From: CAYYIS01 sp964470965
Lineage (GTDB): Bacteria > JAAXHH01 > JABIQT01
Direction: 5' to 3'
Assembly: GCA_964470965.1 (NCBI GenBank)
Contig: CAYYIS010000008.1
Location: forward strand, 62,001 to 126,000
Length of the DNA stretch: 64,000 nucleotides
The notes under the pieces are model-generated. The model searched no databases. It had not been told where the DNA came from and was given only the letters and a program-made list of their open reading frames with translations. The position numbers and the translations under genes are program-made. How positions within the stretch are numbered: the first letter of the stretch is position 1; every line of letters starts with the position of its first letter. Positions 26,081 through 35,766 of this stretch are shown here, piece after piece.

Positions 26081-28324
26081 ATGCCTGACATGATAAATAC
26101 GCTACGCTGCTTACTGCGTAACAGACAAGTCTGGCTCTTCTGTGTGCTGGCAATGACGCAGGGATGCGCCGGAATCACAACGACTACGCCGGGCACAACC
26201 TCGAAGCCGGCATCCGTCGATGAATTGGTAAAAGCCGGCAACGCGCTGGTTTCTGGAGGGAATTACGATGCGGCCATGGCCCAGTACAACCGGGCGCTGG
26301 CACAGGACATCGCTTCGGCGGACGCCCACGGCAATCTCAGCGTGGCGCTTTACTATGTCGGCAGGTACGACGACGCCATCCGGGAAGCGCAACAGGCTAT
26401 CGTGATGGCACCCACCGAACTCAACTGGCGTCTTAATCTCGGAGCGGCCTACACCAAGAAAGACGATAACGAACGAGCCATATCGGCCTATGAAGGTGCG
26501 GTAAACCTGGCCCGCCGCCTTCGGGACGAGAACCGCAGCCTGCTCCGAAGCGCCCTGATCGGCTTGGGGCGTGCGTGCGAGGCGGCGGACCTCCATCAGC
26601 AGGCGTTGGATGCATACCGCGAAGCGATGGTTTTTTCCCCGGGGGACCCGGACCTCCTGGCGGGTATCGGCAATATCTACTACCGTCAGGACCGCTATGA
26701 CGAAGCGGAAGAAGTATACCGGCAGGTGCTCGATGCCGATCGAGCCAACAGTCTGGCCAACTATAATCTCGGGTTGATATACGCCCGGACCGGCCAGTAT
26801 GACAAGGCCATCGCCCTGTTTTCGGAGACGCCAGACCTACCGGAAAACGTGGTAGGCATCATTGAAGGATCGTCCCTGTCAGCCGTGGACCGCAGCCGTT
26901 CCGACCGAATCGAAGCGTTTCGTTCCCAGCTCGGTAAAATGGGCGGCGTGGCGCCCCCCTCCCGTACTGGAAAGCCGCCTCCCTACACATATGCTCTGGG
27001 CCTTACCTACTATGACCAGGGCGACAATGAAGCAGCCATAGATGCTTTTTCAAGAGCGATCGCAGAGGACGGAGAACTGGCGGAGGCGCATCTTTACATT
27101 GGCAATATCCGGGTTCGACAGGGCTTGATAGAACAGGCAATCGCCGCATATGGTGAGGCGATCCGGGTCGATCCGGGACTGGCGCCCGCGTACAATAATA
27201 TGGGCAGTCTATATGCGGAACAGGGTCAGACGGAGTCCGCCATGGACGCCTACAGAAAGGCACTGGACGCGAATCCCAAATTCTACGACGCCCGCAACAA
27301 CCTGGGCCTCCTTTACGCGGAGGCCGGCAGGTACGATGAAGCCATAAAGGAATATAAAACCGTCATCAAGGCGGACAGGGGCATCGCGGAGGCACACAAC
27401 AACCTCAGTATGATCTACCTTAACCAGAATAAACTGGAAGAAGCAATAGATCAGAGCAACAAAGCGCTAAAGTTACGGAAGGACTTTCCCGAGGCCCACA
27501 ACAACCTGGGGCTGGCGTACGGACATCGTGTATATTTCGATGATCTGGTTGACACCTGGCGTGATAACGCCGGGGCATGGACCGGCGGTCACGTTTCGAC
27601 GGGATCCGATTGGCTCCTGCTGAGGCGTGTCCCCGCTAATTCATCGAATGTAGGCGGCCGCGCACGGACGCTCTACGCGGAAGGGGTGGAGAAGGCCGCT
27701 CTGGGACTGTTCGATCAGGCGGCCAGTCTGTTCCGGCAAACGCTTGTGGTAAAGCCCCTCTGGCCAGCAGCACAGCTGGCGCTCGGATCCGCTTACCTGG
27801 CGCAGGAAAGCTGGCAGGAAGCGGTTGATGCCCTGACGGATGCCGTGAGACTGGACGACTCTGACCCCCTGGCCAGCGGGTCCCTTGCCATCGCTCTGAT
27901 GATGCAGGGTGCCTACACCGGTGCCATCGATGCCTGGAAACAGGTGGTGCGGGTTACCGAAGGTGCTGAGAGGGAGTTGACCCGTGAATCCCTCGAGATC
28001 GTTCGTGAACGCCAGAAATGGGCCGACGAAGCGATTAAAGCACTCCAAAGAGCGGTACAACTGGACCCGGAGTTCGCCAAAGCGCACTTTAATCTTGGTA
28101 TTCTCTACGACCAGATTCACCGTTATCCGGCAGCGGTTGCCGCCTACGAGCAAGTCGAAGCGCTCTCACCGGATATTCCGGTCATACATTTCCGCCTTGG
28201 CGTCGCTTACAGCCGTGTGGGACGCACGCAGGAAGCGCAGACTTCGATCCAGAAATACATCTCGATGGTTGTGGATCCTATGCTGTTGCCGCAGGTGGAG
28301 ACGTTCCTGAAGCGAATAAATTGA
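26081..28324 (+). CDS. Large TPR-repeat lipoprotein
   Basis: 747 residues. The N-terminus has a basic start, a hydrophobic stretch and a loose lipobox ending in Cys (MTQGC, C28), so it is probably a lipoprotein, though the -3 residue is atypical. The rest is a chain of 34-residue tetratricopeptide repeats: one block about 48-250 and another about 300-475, each with the A..YN.G..Y...G...A pattern. A non-repeat insert at ~478-520 (YGHRVYFDD..) is followed by further repeats to the end. Such proteins scaffold envelope complexes. GGAG precedes the ATG by 7 nt. No partner gene adjoins it, so the role is unknown. Confidence 0.85.
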   Translation: MPDMINTLRCLLRNRQVWLFCVLAMTQGCAGITTTTPGTTSKPASVDELVKAGNALVSGGNYDAAMAQYNRALAQDIASADAHGNLSVALYYVGRYDDAIREAQQAIVMAPTELNWRLNLGAAYTKKDDNERAISAYEGAVNLARRLRDENRSLLRSALIGLGRACEAADLHQQALDAYREAMVFSPGDPDLLAGIGNIYYRQDRYDEAEEVYRQVLDADRANSLANYNLGLIYARTGQYDKAIALFSETPDLPENVVGIIEGSSLSAVDRSRSDRIEAFRSQLGKMGGVAPPSRTGKPPPYTYALGLTYYDQGDNEAAIDAFSRAIAEDGELAEAHLYIGNIRVRQGLIEQAIAAYGEAIRVDPGLAPAYNNMGSLYAEQGQTESAMDAYRKALDANPKFYDARNNLGLLYAEAGRYDEAIKEYKTVIKADRGIAEAHNNLSMIYLNQNKLEEAIDQSNKALKLRKDFPEAHNNLGLAYGHRVYFDDLVDTWRDNAGAWTGGHVSTGSDWLLLRRVPANSSNVGGRARTLYAEGVEKAALGLFDQAASLFRQTLVVKPLWPAAQLALGSAYLAQESWQEAVDALTDAVRLDDSDPLASGSLAIALMMQGAYTGAIDAWKQVVRVTEGAERELTRESLEIVRERQKWADEAIKALQRAVQLDPEFAKAHFNLGILYDQIHRYPAAVAAYEQVEALSPDIPVIHFRLGVAYSRVGRTQEAQTSIQKYISMVVDPMLLPQVETFLKRIN

Positions 28325-28778
28325 GAAACCACCTGCTCTATCACCAATAGTCTCATGGTACCCTGAAACGCGGCACGCGTTAATCCGGCAAGGCTGGTAG
28401 TTTTGAAAGTGTTCCGTTTGCTTGCTGGAGCGAGGTGCTTACGAACCGGCGCGGATAGATTGTCCGGATTTTCTGCTTGCCCGCAACGCTCCGCATCCGC
28501 CGTAACCTCGGCGGGTCCGGTAGTTTTCTCCGGAAAACCGAAATGGGCGGAAGGATCCGATCGCCTCTGAGAGTTGTTTTTCATAATAAGCTCCACAAGA
28601 AATCGCTTACTGAATGCCCAACACGACAACAGCCCTGAACCGTGTCTGGCTGTATTAATGGTCGGCAGTCGGTAGTTGGATTTATTCAGTGTGGTGATTA
28701 ACCGATAAACAAAACGTAGGATTTTGCCTTGGCCGGATGGGTCCCGTAGCGGACAGTAAGGCAGGAAAGGATTAATGT
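28325..28778. other. 454-bp gap after the TPR gene
   Basis: No convincing gene. A minus-strand open frame spans 28207-28629 but runs into the TPR coding sequence and has no ribosome site at its internal ATG (about 28584). A short hairpin (GTTTTC and GAAAAC arms, near 28521-28537) lacks a T-run. Upstream of the racemase gene I found no good promoter pair. Confidence 0.4.
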
Positions 28779-29561
28779 ATGCGTATCTGCGTTATCAATC
28801 CGTTTGCAGGCACAGAACATTACGGGCGTGAAAACCTCGAAACGGTAGCCGCGCCGGGCACCACGTTTGATATGGTTAACATCGCCGACCGGTATCCTTT
28901 GACGAACAATCAGTGGCTTTACTTCAAACACAGTTGTACCGGTCCGACGATCGACAGGGCGATTCAAGCGGAACGGGAGGGCTATGACGCGGTTCTAATC
29001 AGCTGCAACCTTGACATCGGTCTCTACGAGTGTCGACAGATGTGTACCATACCGATCACCTCCGCTCTGGAGTCCGCCGCGCTGGCGGCGCACATGATGT
29101 GCAGGCGCTTCAGCCTTCTCAGCGTGGATGACCAGAACGGTCAGATTCAGAAGATGCTCCTGGAGCAGTATCAACTGGCCACCGGCCTGGTGTCGGTCCG
29201 CAGTTTCGGCATAGACGCCAACGATCTGTACCTGGAACGCACCTGCGCTGATGAAATCACGGAAAAGGTTCTGACGGTGGCCCGACGGTGCCTGGAGCTG
29301 GACGGGGCCGAATGCCTGATCGCGGGCTGTACCCTGGCAGGTTCCGTTTTGTCGAAGATCTCTCGAGGAAATCCGGAATTTATGCCGGCTCCAATCATCG
29401 ATGGGATGGTCTATGGTTTAAAGCTGGCCGAGATGATGGTGTCACTAGGGCGTGCCGGTATGCCGCCGGTCAGCCGCATAGGTGTGTACGAACAACCACC
29501 GCTGGAGGATCTGCGGAAGGTGCGCCATTCTCAGGGGCAGCCAATGCCACTGTGGGCTTAA
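28779..29561 (+). CDS. Aspartate/glutamate (hydantoin) racemase family protein
   Basis: 260 residues. The fold uses two Cys for proton exchange; here they sit in LISCNLDIG (near residue 68) and IAGCTLAGS (near 185). The start MRICVINPFAGTEHYG and the PAPIIDGMVYGLKLAEMM helix fit the Asp/Glu/hydantoin group. It may racemise an amino acid or a hydantoin, or act as an arylmalonate-decarboxylase-like enzyme. It is monocistronic and converges with the second PhyH gene, 17 nt apart. Confidence 0.85.
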   Translation: MRICVINPFAGTEHYGRENLETVAAPGTTFDMVNIADRYPLTNNQWLYFKHSCTGPTIDRAIQAEREGYDAVLISCNLDIGLYECRQMCTIPITSALESAALAAHMMCRRFSLLSVDDQNGQIQKMLLEQYQLATGLVSVRSFGIDANDLYLERTCADEITEKVLTVARRCLELDGAECLIAGCTLAGSVLSKISRGNPEFMPAPIIDGMVYGLKLAEMMVSLGRAGMPPVSRIGVYEQPPLEDLRKVRHSQGQPMPLWA

Positions 29562-29578
29562 CACAGAATTCAAATAGT

Positions 29579-30415
29579 CTATTCCGGCTTCCGTCTATAG
29601 AGCTGCCGGCCGTAAGGTCGGGCATCACCGTCGTACTTTGGGTGCAGTGGCTCCACAAGCGCCCGCGCCCGCGCCGGCCACCCGCCAGACAGCGGCTGTA
29701 TTTTCGCCACCATCTGTGCCTTGATGGGTTCAGGAAGGGCGTCGAACCTCGGTTGATACCAGAGCGTGATCACCGTGCGCCTCTCATCGGATGCATTGCC
29801 ATGTGTGGCGTGAAGCAACCGCGCGTCCCCAATGAGCAAATCACCGGCTTTCACTGGCACATCGAGTTCATCGGGCCGTTGGGAAAATGCGGGCATCCCT
29901 TCATCATACGTCGAAGACAGTTCTTCCGAGTGAGGTTCATCGATTACATCGTGCAGAGCGTTGTGAAGCCGATGGGACCCAGGAATTACACGAAGACAGC
30001 CGTTCTCACGACCGGTGTCGGACAGGTAGTACATCAGAAAAACCTGTTGAGGATCGGGATCGTAGGCGGTAGGATCCTGCCACGCAAACCAGTCGTAATG
30101 CCAGAACAGCGCCGGGCTGTGAGGCGGCTTGGATATCACATATCCATCGGTATAAGTGGGATGCTCAAACCCTAGAGCTTTGATTGCGTCCAGCGCAGGT
30201 TGCCAGGCTATGAGTTCCGCGAATATCGCGTCGGCGGACGTCCGCACCATGCTGCCCTGGGTAAGGTTTTGCCCTGGATCTTCCAGGTTCTGAGTTTCCG
30301 CCAGACGGGTCGTTACCTCGCTCAGGCGCTTGACGAACGGTTGGGTCAGAATGTCTTCGAACAGGCAGAATCCGTGTTCTATGAGTTGGGCGTATTTTTC
30401 CGATCTATTCTTCAT
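29579..30415 (-). CDS. Phytanoyl-CoA dioxygenase (PhyH) family protein, second copy
   Basis: 278 residues with the Fe(II)/2-oxoglutarate site: H106-x-D108 in LFWHYDWFAW, the NGCLRVIPGSH segment at 138-148, distal H202 in RLLHATHGN, and R212/R213 after it. It is not closely similar to the copy at 1312-2100: spacing and flanks differ. It stands alone between a racemase-like gene and the DUF4249/TonB pair. Hydroxylation of a small metabolite is expected; substrate unknown. Confidence 0.88.
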   Translation of the reverse strand: MKNRSEKYAQLIEHGFCLFEDILTQPFVKRLSEVTTRLAETQNLEDPGQNLTQGSMVRTSADAIFAELIAWQPALDAIKALGFEHPTYTDGYVISKPPHSPALFWHYDWFAWQDPTAYDPDPQQVFLMYYLSDTGRENGCLRVIPGSHRLHNALHDVIDEPHSEELSSTYDEGMPAFSQRPDELDVPVKAGDLLIGDARLLHATHGNASDERRTVITLWYQPRFDALPEPIKAQMVAKIQPLSGGWPARARALVEPLHPKYDGDARPYGRQLYRRKPE

Positions 30416-30666
30416 ATTTTTTACGGGAGTTGTGTCGACAGATACAGACAGGACGATTCCCCAGCCGCCCGCTGTCCGGTCGAGGACCGGTGCGGATACC
30501 TGTCAAGACAGGATTTCCGGATTTTCGAAAGCTTTATGAAAGGGTAGCCGATCCGTCAACCGTATGTCCGGACAGTGTCATGGACATACGATTCGGTCTT
30601 AACAGCCCAAAGGGGTCCGCGTCAAAAACGATAAGTACCCGGTGATTTGTTCCCAGTGCTGAGCCA

Positions 30667-31623
30667 TTAGCGCATTAACGTCTTCGACTGAGGATTACGC
30701 GTTGTTTCTCTCGGCAGCACCACAAATCCCAGCGAATCAACGGACGCTGAGCCAAAGAGGCCAATGGCGCCGTCCAAGCGGAAAATAGGCCGGTCAAAAG
30801 AATCACCGGCCAGTCCGCCGAATCCACCGTTCTGAAGTTCGGGACTCGACCGGGCGAAGTCGTACCAGTTGTCGTCCATTGCAAACACCTTGAGATGGTG
30901 ACGACCAGCGAAGGCGATGGCGAACCATGGGAGGCGCAGTCTGCCATCGGCCACCTCCAGCGGCGGCGAACTGGATTCCCGTTCGAAATCTTCGAAATCC
31001 TCCTTCTCCAGAAAGTCTGCAACTATAACAAAGTCCGATGCGGGATCGAGACTGAAGATACCCACCTGATATGCCTGTACATCCACCCGGTCGAAACGGA
31101 CTTCCAGAAGAAACTCCTGATATACTACCTGGTTCTCTGGTGCACCGAATACATCTGGCGGCGTATCCCTGTAGGTCGTCAACCGGTGCACATCATCCAA
31201 AGTGGCACCATCCAGAAGCACCACCTCGTCGATCGAAATTCGATCCGGCGTTGTCGTTGTCGCTCGCGCTTCATTACCGGCATATCGTATGAGAAGTTTG
31301 TATTCAGTCTGCGAGGTGATGACCGGAGAATCGCCGGGCGGCAGGTAACGTCCCGGTGTCGCACTGTCTTCAGTGTAAGGATATACAGCGGTGCCCTGCG
31401 ATATGATTACCTCCGCTCCACTCACTGCCGCCATGCTTTCTGTATACATCCCATTGGGGCTGAGCGTCTGCCGCAAAAACAGGGGCGGCATGGCCTGATC
31501 CACGATAAGGGTCGCGTCCACCACGAGAATCCCGGACTCATTGGGGCCAAATAATGACGACGGGTCACGCTCGGCCCCACAGGAAAGCGCTATAAAAACA
31601 AACAGCAGTCTGAATGGTTGCAT
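30667..31623 (-). CDS. DUF4249-type lipoprotein
   Basis: 318 residues. Signal peptide with lipobox IALSC (C15). The body fits DUF4249: early ILVVDATLIVD strand, SGAEVIISQG, a YKLLIRYAGNEARATTTTPDRI segment (YKL and ATT parts) and late YNF-like strands. The family consists of surface lipoproteins found almost always next to a TonB-dependent receptor, as here (15 nt downstream of the receptor stop). It presumably helps capture the ligand at the outer membrane. Ligand unknown. Confidence 0.8.
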   Translation of the reverse strand: MQPFRLLFVFIALSCGAERDPSSLFGPNESGILVVDATLIVDQAMPPLFLRQTLSPNGMYTESMAAVSGAEVIISQGTAVYPYTEDSATPGRYLPPGDSPVITSQTEYKLLIRYAGNEARATTTTPDRISIDEVVLLDGATLDDVHRLTTYRDTPPDVFGAPENQVVYQEFLLEVRFDRVDVQAYQVGIFSLDPASDFVIVADFLEKEDFEDFERESSSPPLEVADGRLRLPWFAIAFAGRHHLKVFAMDDNWYDFARSSPELQNGGFGGLAGDSFDRPIFRLDGAIGLFGSASVDSLGFVVLPRETTRNPQSKTLMR

Positions 31624-31638
31624 GGTCTTTTTTCCGGT

Positions 31639-33873
31639 TTAAAATTTAAAATTCATGCCCAGTGTCGGTATAACCGGCAACTGCTTCACAACATTCGGTT
31701 TCGTGTTTAAATTCTGTGTGTCGTACTGTATGAACCATTCGTTGCGGCGGCTGTACACATTGAAAACCTGCAGGTACCACTGTGCGTTCTGCCCAAACAC
31801 GCTGAAGTCTCTGGTAATGCTCAGATCCAGCCGATGGTAGGGTAACAGGCGCGCACTGTTGCGGGCAGCAGGCAGCACGAAGTCGTCGTCCGGCAATATA
31901 CCGGTTGCCGGGGATCGCAGCGAATACCGGGCAGACGCCGGGGTGAATGCCTGTCCGGTGGCATAGACGAAATTCGAGCCTAACGTCCAATCGCCGGTCT
32001 TGAACTTGCCCACCAGGGACAGATCATGTCGGCGATCGTATTTGGGCGGAAATGCCTGGCCCCGGTTCAGTTCGGTGAAGGTCCTCCGAGTCCATCCAAG
32101 CGTATAGCCGATCCATCCGGTAAGCGCGCCCGTCCGGCGATTCAGGAACAGTTCCACACCGGTGGCATAGCCGCTGCCTCCGGTCTTGAAAACATCGTTC
32201 GATTGGCTGCTCTCTCCATCGGCCGACTGGTTGTTGTCAAGGACAACCAGGTTGTTTAACCGTGTAAAATAACCTTCGATCGACAGCTGATACCGCTCCG
32301 ACGGCTCCCACTCGAATCCCGTGACCGTCTGCCATGAAAATCCCGGCGTAACGGTACTATCCAGGGGCACCCAGAAATCACCACCACTGAACCCTTCCGT
32401 GGTAATGAGCTGGAGGTACTGGTGATACAGGCCGCCTCCTGTTTTAAATCGCACCGTAGGAGTCACGAGATGGCTGACGGACAATCTGGGTTCGATATCA
32501 AGACGGCTCTGCTCACTGAAGTAATTACCGCGGATTCCCAGGCGGACGGTCGTATTATCCAAGGCCTGCCACTGATCCTGTCCGTATAGAGAAAGTAGAT
32601 AAGGATTCAGTTTCAGATTGAGCTGATCCCGCTGATTGAACGATTGTCTAAAGTTGAAATCGTACCGGGTGGCCAGGAATCCTGCCCTGATACTGTGGTC
32701 GCTGCTAGCGAAGAAATCCAGGTCGCCTTTGACGGTGATGTCCCGGATGCTGTTGCGGAAAAGGATAGGAGTATCGAAGAAACTGAGTGCGGTACGGCTG
32801 ACATACTCGCTACCCGCCACCAGAAAATTACCAAACAGTGCAGGTGAGAAGATGTGTGTCCATTTTCCGGTGACCGCTGTATTGCCCCAGCGGACAGTCA
32901 CAAAGCTACCCTCGTCCAGATCCAGATTCAGGTCGTCCCGACCGAAATAACCGCTGATGACCAGTTTATCATTATCCGTGATGTTCTGGTTCATCTTGGC
33001 ATTGAGGTCATAAAAATAATAGGAGGGTATCTCGGTAGATTCAGATCGGATGGCATCAAGCAGCGGCTCCAGGTAGGTGCGCCGGCCTGACACCATCCAT
33101 GAACCATCACCGATCGGCCCTTCCAGCGTCATGCGGCCGGCAATGATACTGATCCCGCCGGTACCCTGCAATTCGTTGCGGTTGCCTTCACGGTTGGTGA
33201 CGTCCAGCACCGCGCCCAGATTGCCGCCGTATAAAGCGGGATAAGCGCCCTTGTACAGGCTCAGATCCTTGATGGCATCCGGGTTGAACGTGGAGAAAAA
33301 CCCGAAAGCGTGGGAGGGATTGTACAGCTGGATCTGATCAAGCAGTATTTTGGTCTGATCCGGACCGCCGCCACGTACGTAGAGACCGCTGCTTACGTCC
33401 GAAGCGGCCTGTATCCCCGGCAGCAACTGAAGACTGCGCAAAAGGTCCGCTTCACCGACCGCCGGAAGATCTCTGAGGGTATTGGCCTGAAACGATAAAA
33501 AACTGGGCTGTGCCGTTCGCTCTTCTTTGAAGCGGTCCGCTTCGACCACCGTTTCTTCGGCTGTAATCGGTCTTAGGGTGAGAGAGACATCCAGCCGTCG
33601 GTTTTCATCGACGGTCAGGATAACGGACGAATCATTCGGTTCGTAGCCAATAAATGAGACGATCACCCTATAGGTCCCTGCCGGAATGTTGTTGATCGCA
33701 TAATATCCGTTATCATTGCTCACGGCACCGAACCCGGTCTCCCGAATGGTAATATTGGCGTAGGCTAACGATTCACCGTTCGCCCTGTCCGTCACATATC
33801 CGCTCAATGTCGCCGCCAGTCCCGCAGCCGGAGAGAGCAGGATACACCACAGACAAAGCATTACGAATTTCAT
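31639..33873 (-). CDS. TonB-dependent outer-membrane receptor with carboxypeptidase-like N-domain
   Basis: 744 residues. Signal peptide 1-20 (ends GLAA). A carboxypeptidase-regulatory-like Ig domain at about 21-105 contains SGYVTDRANGESLAYANI. The plug at about 125-235 has LPAVGEADLLRSLQLLPGIQ and VRGGGPDQTKILLD, and then a beta-barrel runs to the C-terminus NFKF, ending in the aromatic residue expected of outer-membrane barrels. It takes up a large or scarce ligand using TonB energy. It forms a two-gene unit with the DUF4249 lipoprotein. No sigma/FecR regulator adjoins it. Confidence 0.92.
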   Translation of the reverse strand: MKFVMLCLWCILLSPAAGLAATLSGYVTDRANGESLAYANITIRETGFGAVSNDNGYYAINNIPAGTYRVIVSFIGYEPNDSSVILTVDENRRLDVSLTLRPITAEETVVEADRFKEERTAQPSFLSFQANTLRDLPAVGEADLLRSLQLLPGIQAASDVSSGLYVRGGGPDQTKILLDQIQLYNPSHAFGFFSTFNPDAIKDLSLYKGAYPALYGGNLGAVLDVTNREGNRNELQGTGGISIIAGRMTLEGPIGDGSWMVSGRRTYLEPLLDAIRSESTEIPSYYFYDLNAKMNQNITDNDKLVISGYFGRDDLNLDLDEGSFVTVRWGNTAVTGKWTHIFSPALFGNFLVAGSEYVSRTALSFFDTPILFRNSIRDITVKGDLDFFASSDHSIRAGFLATRYDFNFRQSFNQRDQLNLKLNPYLLSLYGQDQWQALDNTTVRLGIRGNYFSEQSRLDIEPRLSVSHLVTPTVRFKTGGGLYHQYLQLITTEGFSGGDFWVPLDSTVTPGFSWQTVTGFEWEPSERYQLSIEGYFTRLNNLVVLDNNQSADGESSQSNDVFKTGGSGYATGVELFLNRRTGALTGWIGYTLGWTRRTFTELNRGQAFPPKYDRRHDLSLVGKFKTGDWTLGSNFVYATGQAFTPASARYSLRSPATGILPDDDFVLPAARNSARLLPYHRLDLSITRDFSVFGQNAQWYLQVFNVYSRRNEWFIQYDTQNLNTKPNVVKQLPVIPTLGMNFKF

Positions 33874-34014
33874 GTGGAAACAACCGCCCTTTAATAACTG
33901 CCACTGCTGTTTAACTTATTTCGGCAATTACCAACCGGTAAAGCCCGCATTGGTTCACTATCCGTGCTGATAGACGCCGGGACAAGAAAAATGTTCCTTT
34001 CGGCTCGGAAATGA

Positions 34015-34049
34015 ATAAAACGAGCCGCACGACCATCGCGACGCGGCTC
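34015..34049 (-). terminator. Terminator downstream of the CBM9-like gene
   Basis: GAGCCGC (34022-34028) and GCGGCTC (34043-34049) form a 7-bp GC-rich stem with a 14-nt loop. On the minus strand it is followed by GTTTTATT. It starts 30 nt after the stop of the CBM9-like gene. Confidence 0.6.
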
Positions 34050-34078
34050 TCTCATGGAAACCAGTAATTAAGATTCTG

Positions 34079-34750
34079 TCATCCGAACACCAACGTCTGA
34101 AATGAAGCGGGGACATGGAAGTTCGGTCGCGGCGTATCCACCGGTGCCCAAGAGCCCCAGTGGGGATGGGAGGTCTGGTCGCCGCACTTGTAAAAATTAG
34201 CGCGCCACCTGGTGCCTGTGTCATGCCTGACGCCATCAAAATATTTGTGGAACAATGCGAACGGCACGTGGTACTCCACGGTCCAGGTCTTTAATTCGGT
34301 GACCTCCGGCTCCACAATTCTGGGCATTGAATGGGCCAAGGCTACCGTCCGCCAGTCTGCTTCCGATACGGCCGTGCGCTGCTCTCCCCTCTCACGCGCC
34401 TCAGGGTGTGGGTTCCTATGAAGCAACGTCGTACCACCACAGTTGACCTCAAAGTTAAAATACACATCGGATTCGGTCAGAGGCGCTACAAAAAATTCTA
34501 CACAGCTGTCCCGGCAGACGCCATCCTGATACTTCTCTGCGACTGCCCGAATGTAACGGTCCTCCACACAAAAAATAACCGCCAGCGTAGTATCGTTATA
34601 AAGCAATCTGGCCTGCGTTTTCGGATGATGTCCGGAATCCTCCCACGAAAAATGCGTCACCTCCAACGTCTCCGCATCCTGCCATTCCTCCCGTTCCCAG
34701 ATGGCGTCAGGCGCAGACAATTGTTCGGTTCGTGCTATTGTGTATTGCAT
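34079..34750 (-). CDS. Carbohydrate-binding family 9 (CBM9)-like protein
   Basis: About 223 residues from ATG 34750 (alternative ATG at 34774); a run of seven G precedes ATG 34750. The CBM9/DUF1083 pattern is present: an early W.. .EW.DAETL strand, QARLLYNDTTLAVIFCVED, the RDSCVEFFVAP motif, YFNFEVNCGGT, and a late WRANFYKCGD..SHPHWGSW. No signal peptide and no attached catalytic domain, as in many stand-alone copies. It lies divergent from a DUF6807 gene, 123 nt apart. It probably binds a sugar or glycoside, but that is inference. Confidence 0.82.
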   Translation of the reverse strand: MQYTIARTEQLSAPDAIWEREEWQDAETLEVTHFSWEDSGHHPKTQARLLYNDTTLAVIFCVEDRYIRAVAEKYQDGVCRDSCVEFFVAPLTESDVYFNFEVNCGGTTLLHRNPHPEARERGEQRTAVSEADWRTVALAHSMPRIVEPEVTELKTWTVEYHVPFALFHKYFDGVRHDTGTRWRANFYKCGDQTSHPHWGSWAPVDTPRPNFHVPASFQTLVFG

Positions 34751-34873
34751 AACCCCCCCGCGATAATCTTTCATTAAATTTCATTGATTCATTGACGATT
34801 CAATGAATTGAGTGCAGTTTCATCTACGAAACAATGTGTCAATGTATCGACAAACCAATTTCAGGGAACACGC

Positions 34874-35746
34874 ATGCCCGCTCTCCACCTATCGTTCAAC
34901 TGTCTCGGTTTTGAACTTCACGACGATGATCGGTTTATCGCTCTGTACAGGGCCACGGAAGAATTGCCCAGGACGGACGCACCCAAACCCTGTTTCGCGC
35001 CTATCTATACACCCTCCGGTGGTTTGATCACCGAGTTCCGTCCGGCTGATCATACCTGGCATACCGGCTTGTACTACGGTTGGGTTCACGTCAATGATGC
35101 GAACCTGTGGGGCGGCGGCTGGTACATCCCGGAGTCCGGCCGATATGAAGACATCGCCGACTCACACGGCATGCAGCGCCACGATTCTTTCTCAAACGTC
35201 GTTTCCGACAGCCGGGAGGTGTCGCTGACCGAAACCCTTACCTGGCTGGACGCTTCCGATCAGCCGATGGCGGTTGAAACGCGACGGTTCCGGTTTCAAT
35301 CTCTCGAGCGAACGGCCGGATATCTCTGGCTTATAGAATCCAGGATCACCCCCGTGTTAGAAAAGATAACTCTGGGTGCTTCCCGGGCCGCCAGATATAG
35401 CGGACTGGAACTCCGGATGGGACCGCCGTTTTCCGATGCCCAACACATCAGCAGCGAAGGCCACGAAGGGCACGAGCAGATTATGGGCAACCACGCCAGG
35501 TGGGTCAAAGCCGCGGGTTCTGACGGCGGCATGGTGATTATGATGGATCATCCGGATAACCCCCGATATCCTACTACCTGGTTCACCCGAAAAAACCTGC
35601 TCGGCGCCGGGCTTCTCATGTCAGCAGACCTTGACATAGAAAAGTCGGGATTCCTGCACCTGAAATACGGCTTCGTTGTCCTTGACGCTCCTGCCAATGT
35701 AGAAGCTGCCGAAACGCTCTACGCCCATTACCTGTGTCAGGCCTAG
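34874..35746 (+). CDS. DUF6807 (PmoA-like) family protein, second copy
   Basis: 290 residues from ATG 34874, with AGGGA 6 nt upstream; a TTG at 34808 is rejected for lack of a ribosome site. Family marks are the FAPIYTPSGGLITEFRPADHTWHTGLYYG stretch (IYTPSG and DHTWHTG are diagnostic), MGPPFSDAQHISSEGHEGHE and a DHPDNPRYPTTWF loop. No signal peptide. Together with the CBM9-like gene it may handle a carbohydrate, but function is unproven for the family. It resembles the copy at 3010-3921 in the TPSG/DHxxH core only. Confidence 0.8.
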   Translation: MPALHLSFNCLGFELHDDDRFIALYRATEELPRTDAPKPCFAPIYTPSGGLITEFRPADHTWHTGLYYGWVHVNDANLWGGGWYIPESGRYEDIADSHGMQRHDSFSNVVSDSREVSLTETLTWLDASDQPMAVETRRFRFQSLERTAGYLWLIESRITPVLEKITLGASRAARYSGLELRMGPPFSDAQHISSEGHEGHEQIMGNHARWVKAAGSDGGMVIMMDHPDNPRYPTTWFTRKNLLGAGLLMSADLDIEKSGFLHLKYGFVVLDAPANVEAAETLYAHYLCQA

Positions 35747-35766
35747 GTAAACTATTGGATCCGCAG

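Noticed and set aside
28207..28629. Minus-strand frame of 140 codons after the TPR gene
   Set aside because: Overlaps the end of the TPR coding sequence, no ribosome site, no recognisable domain.
30476..30490. Palindrome CCGGTC-GAG-GACCGG between the PhyH start and the DUF4249 stop
   Set aside because: No T-run on either strand and no promoter around it, so neither terminator nor operator can be argued.
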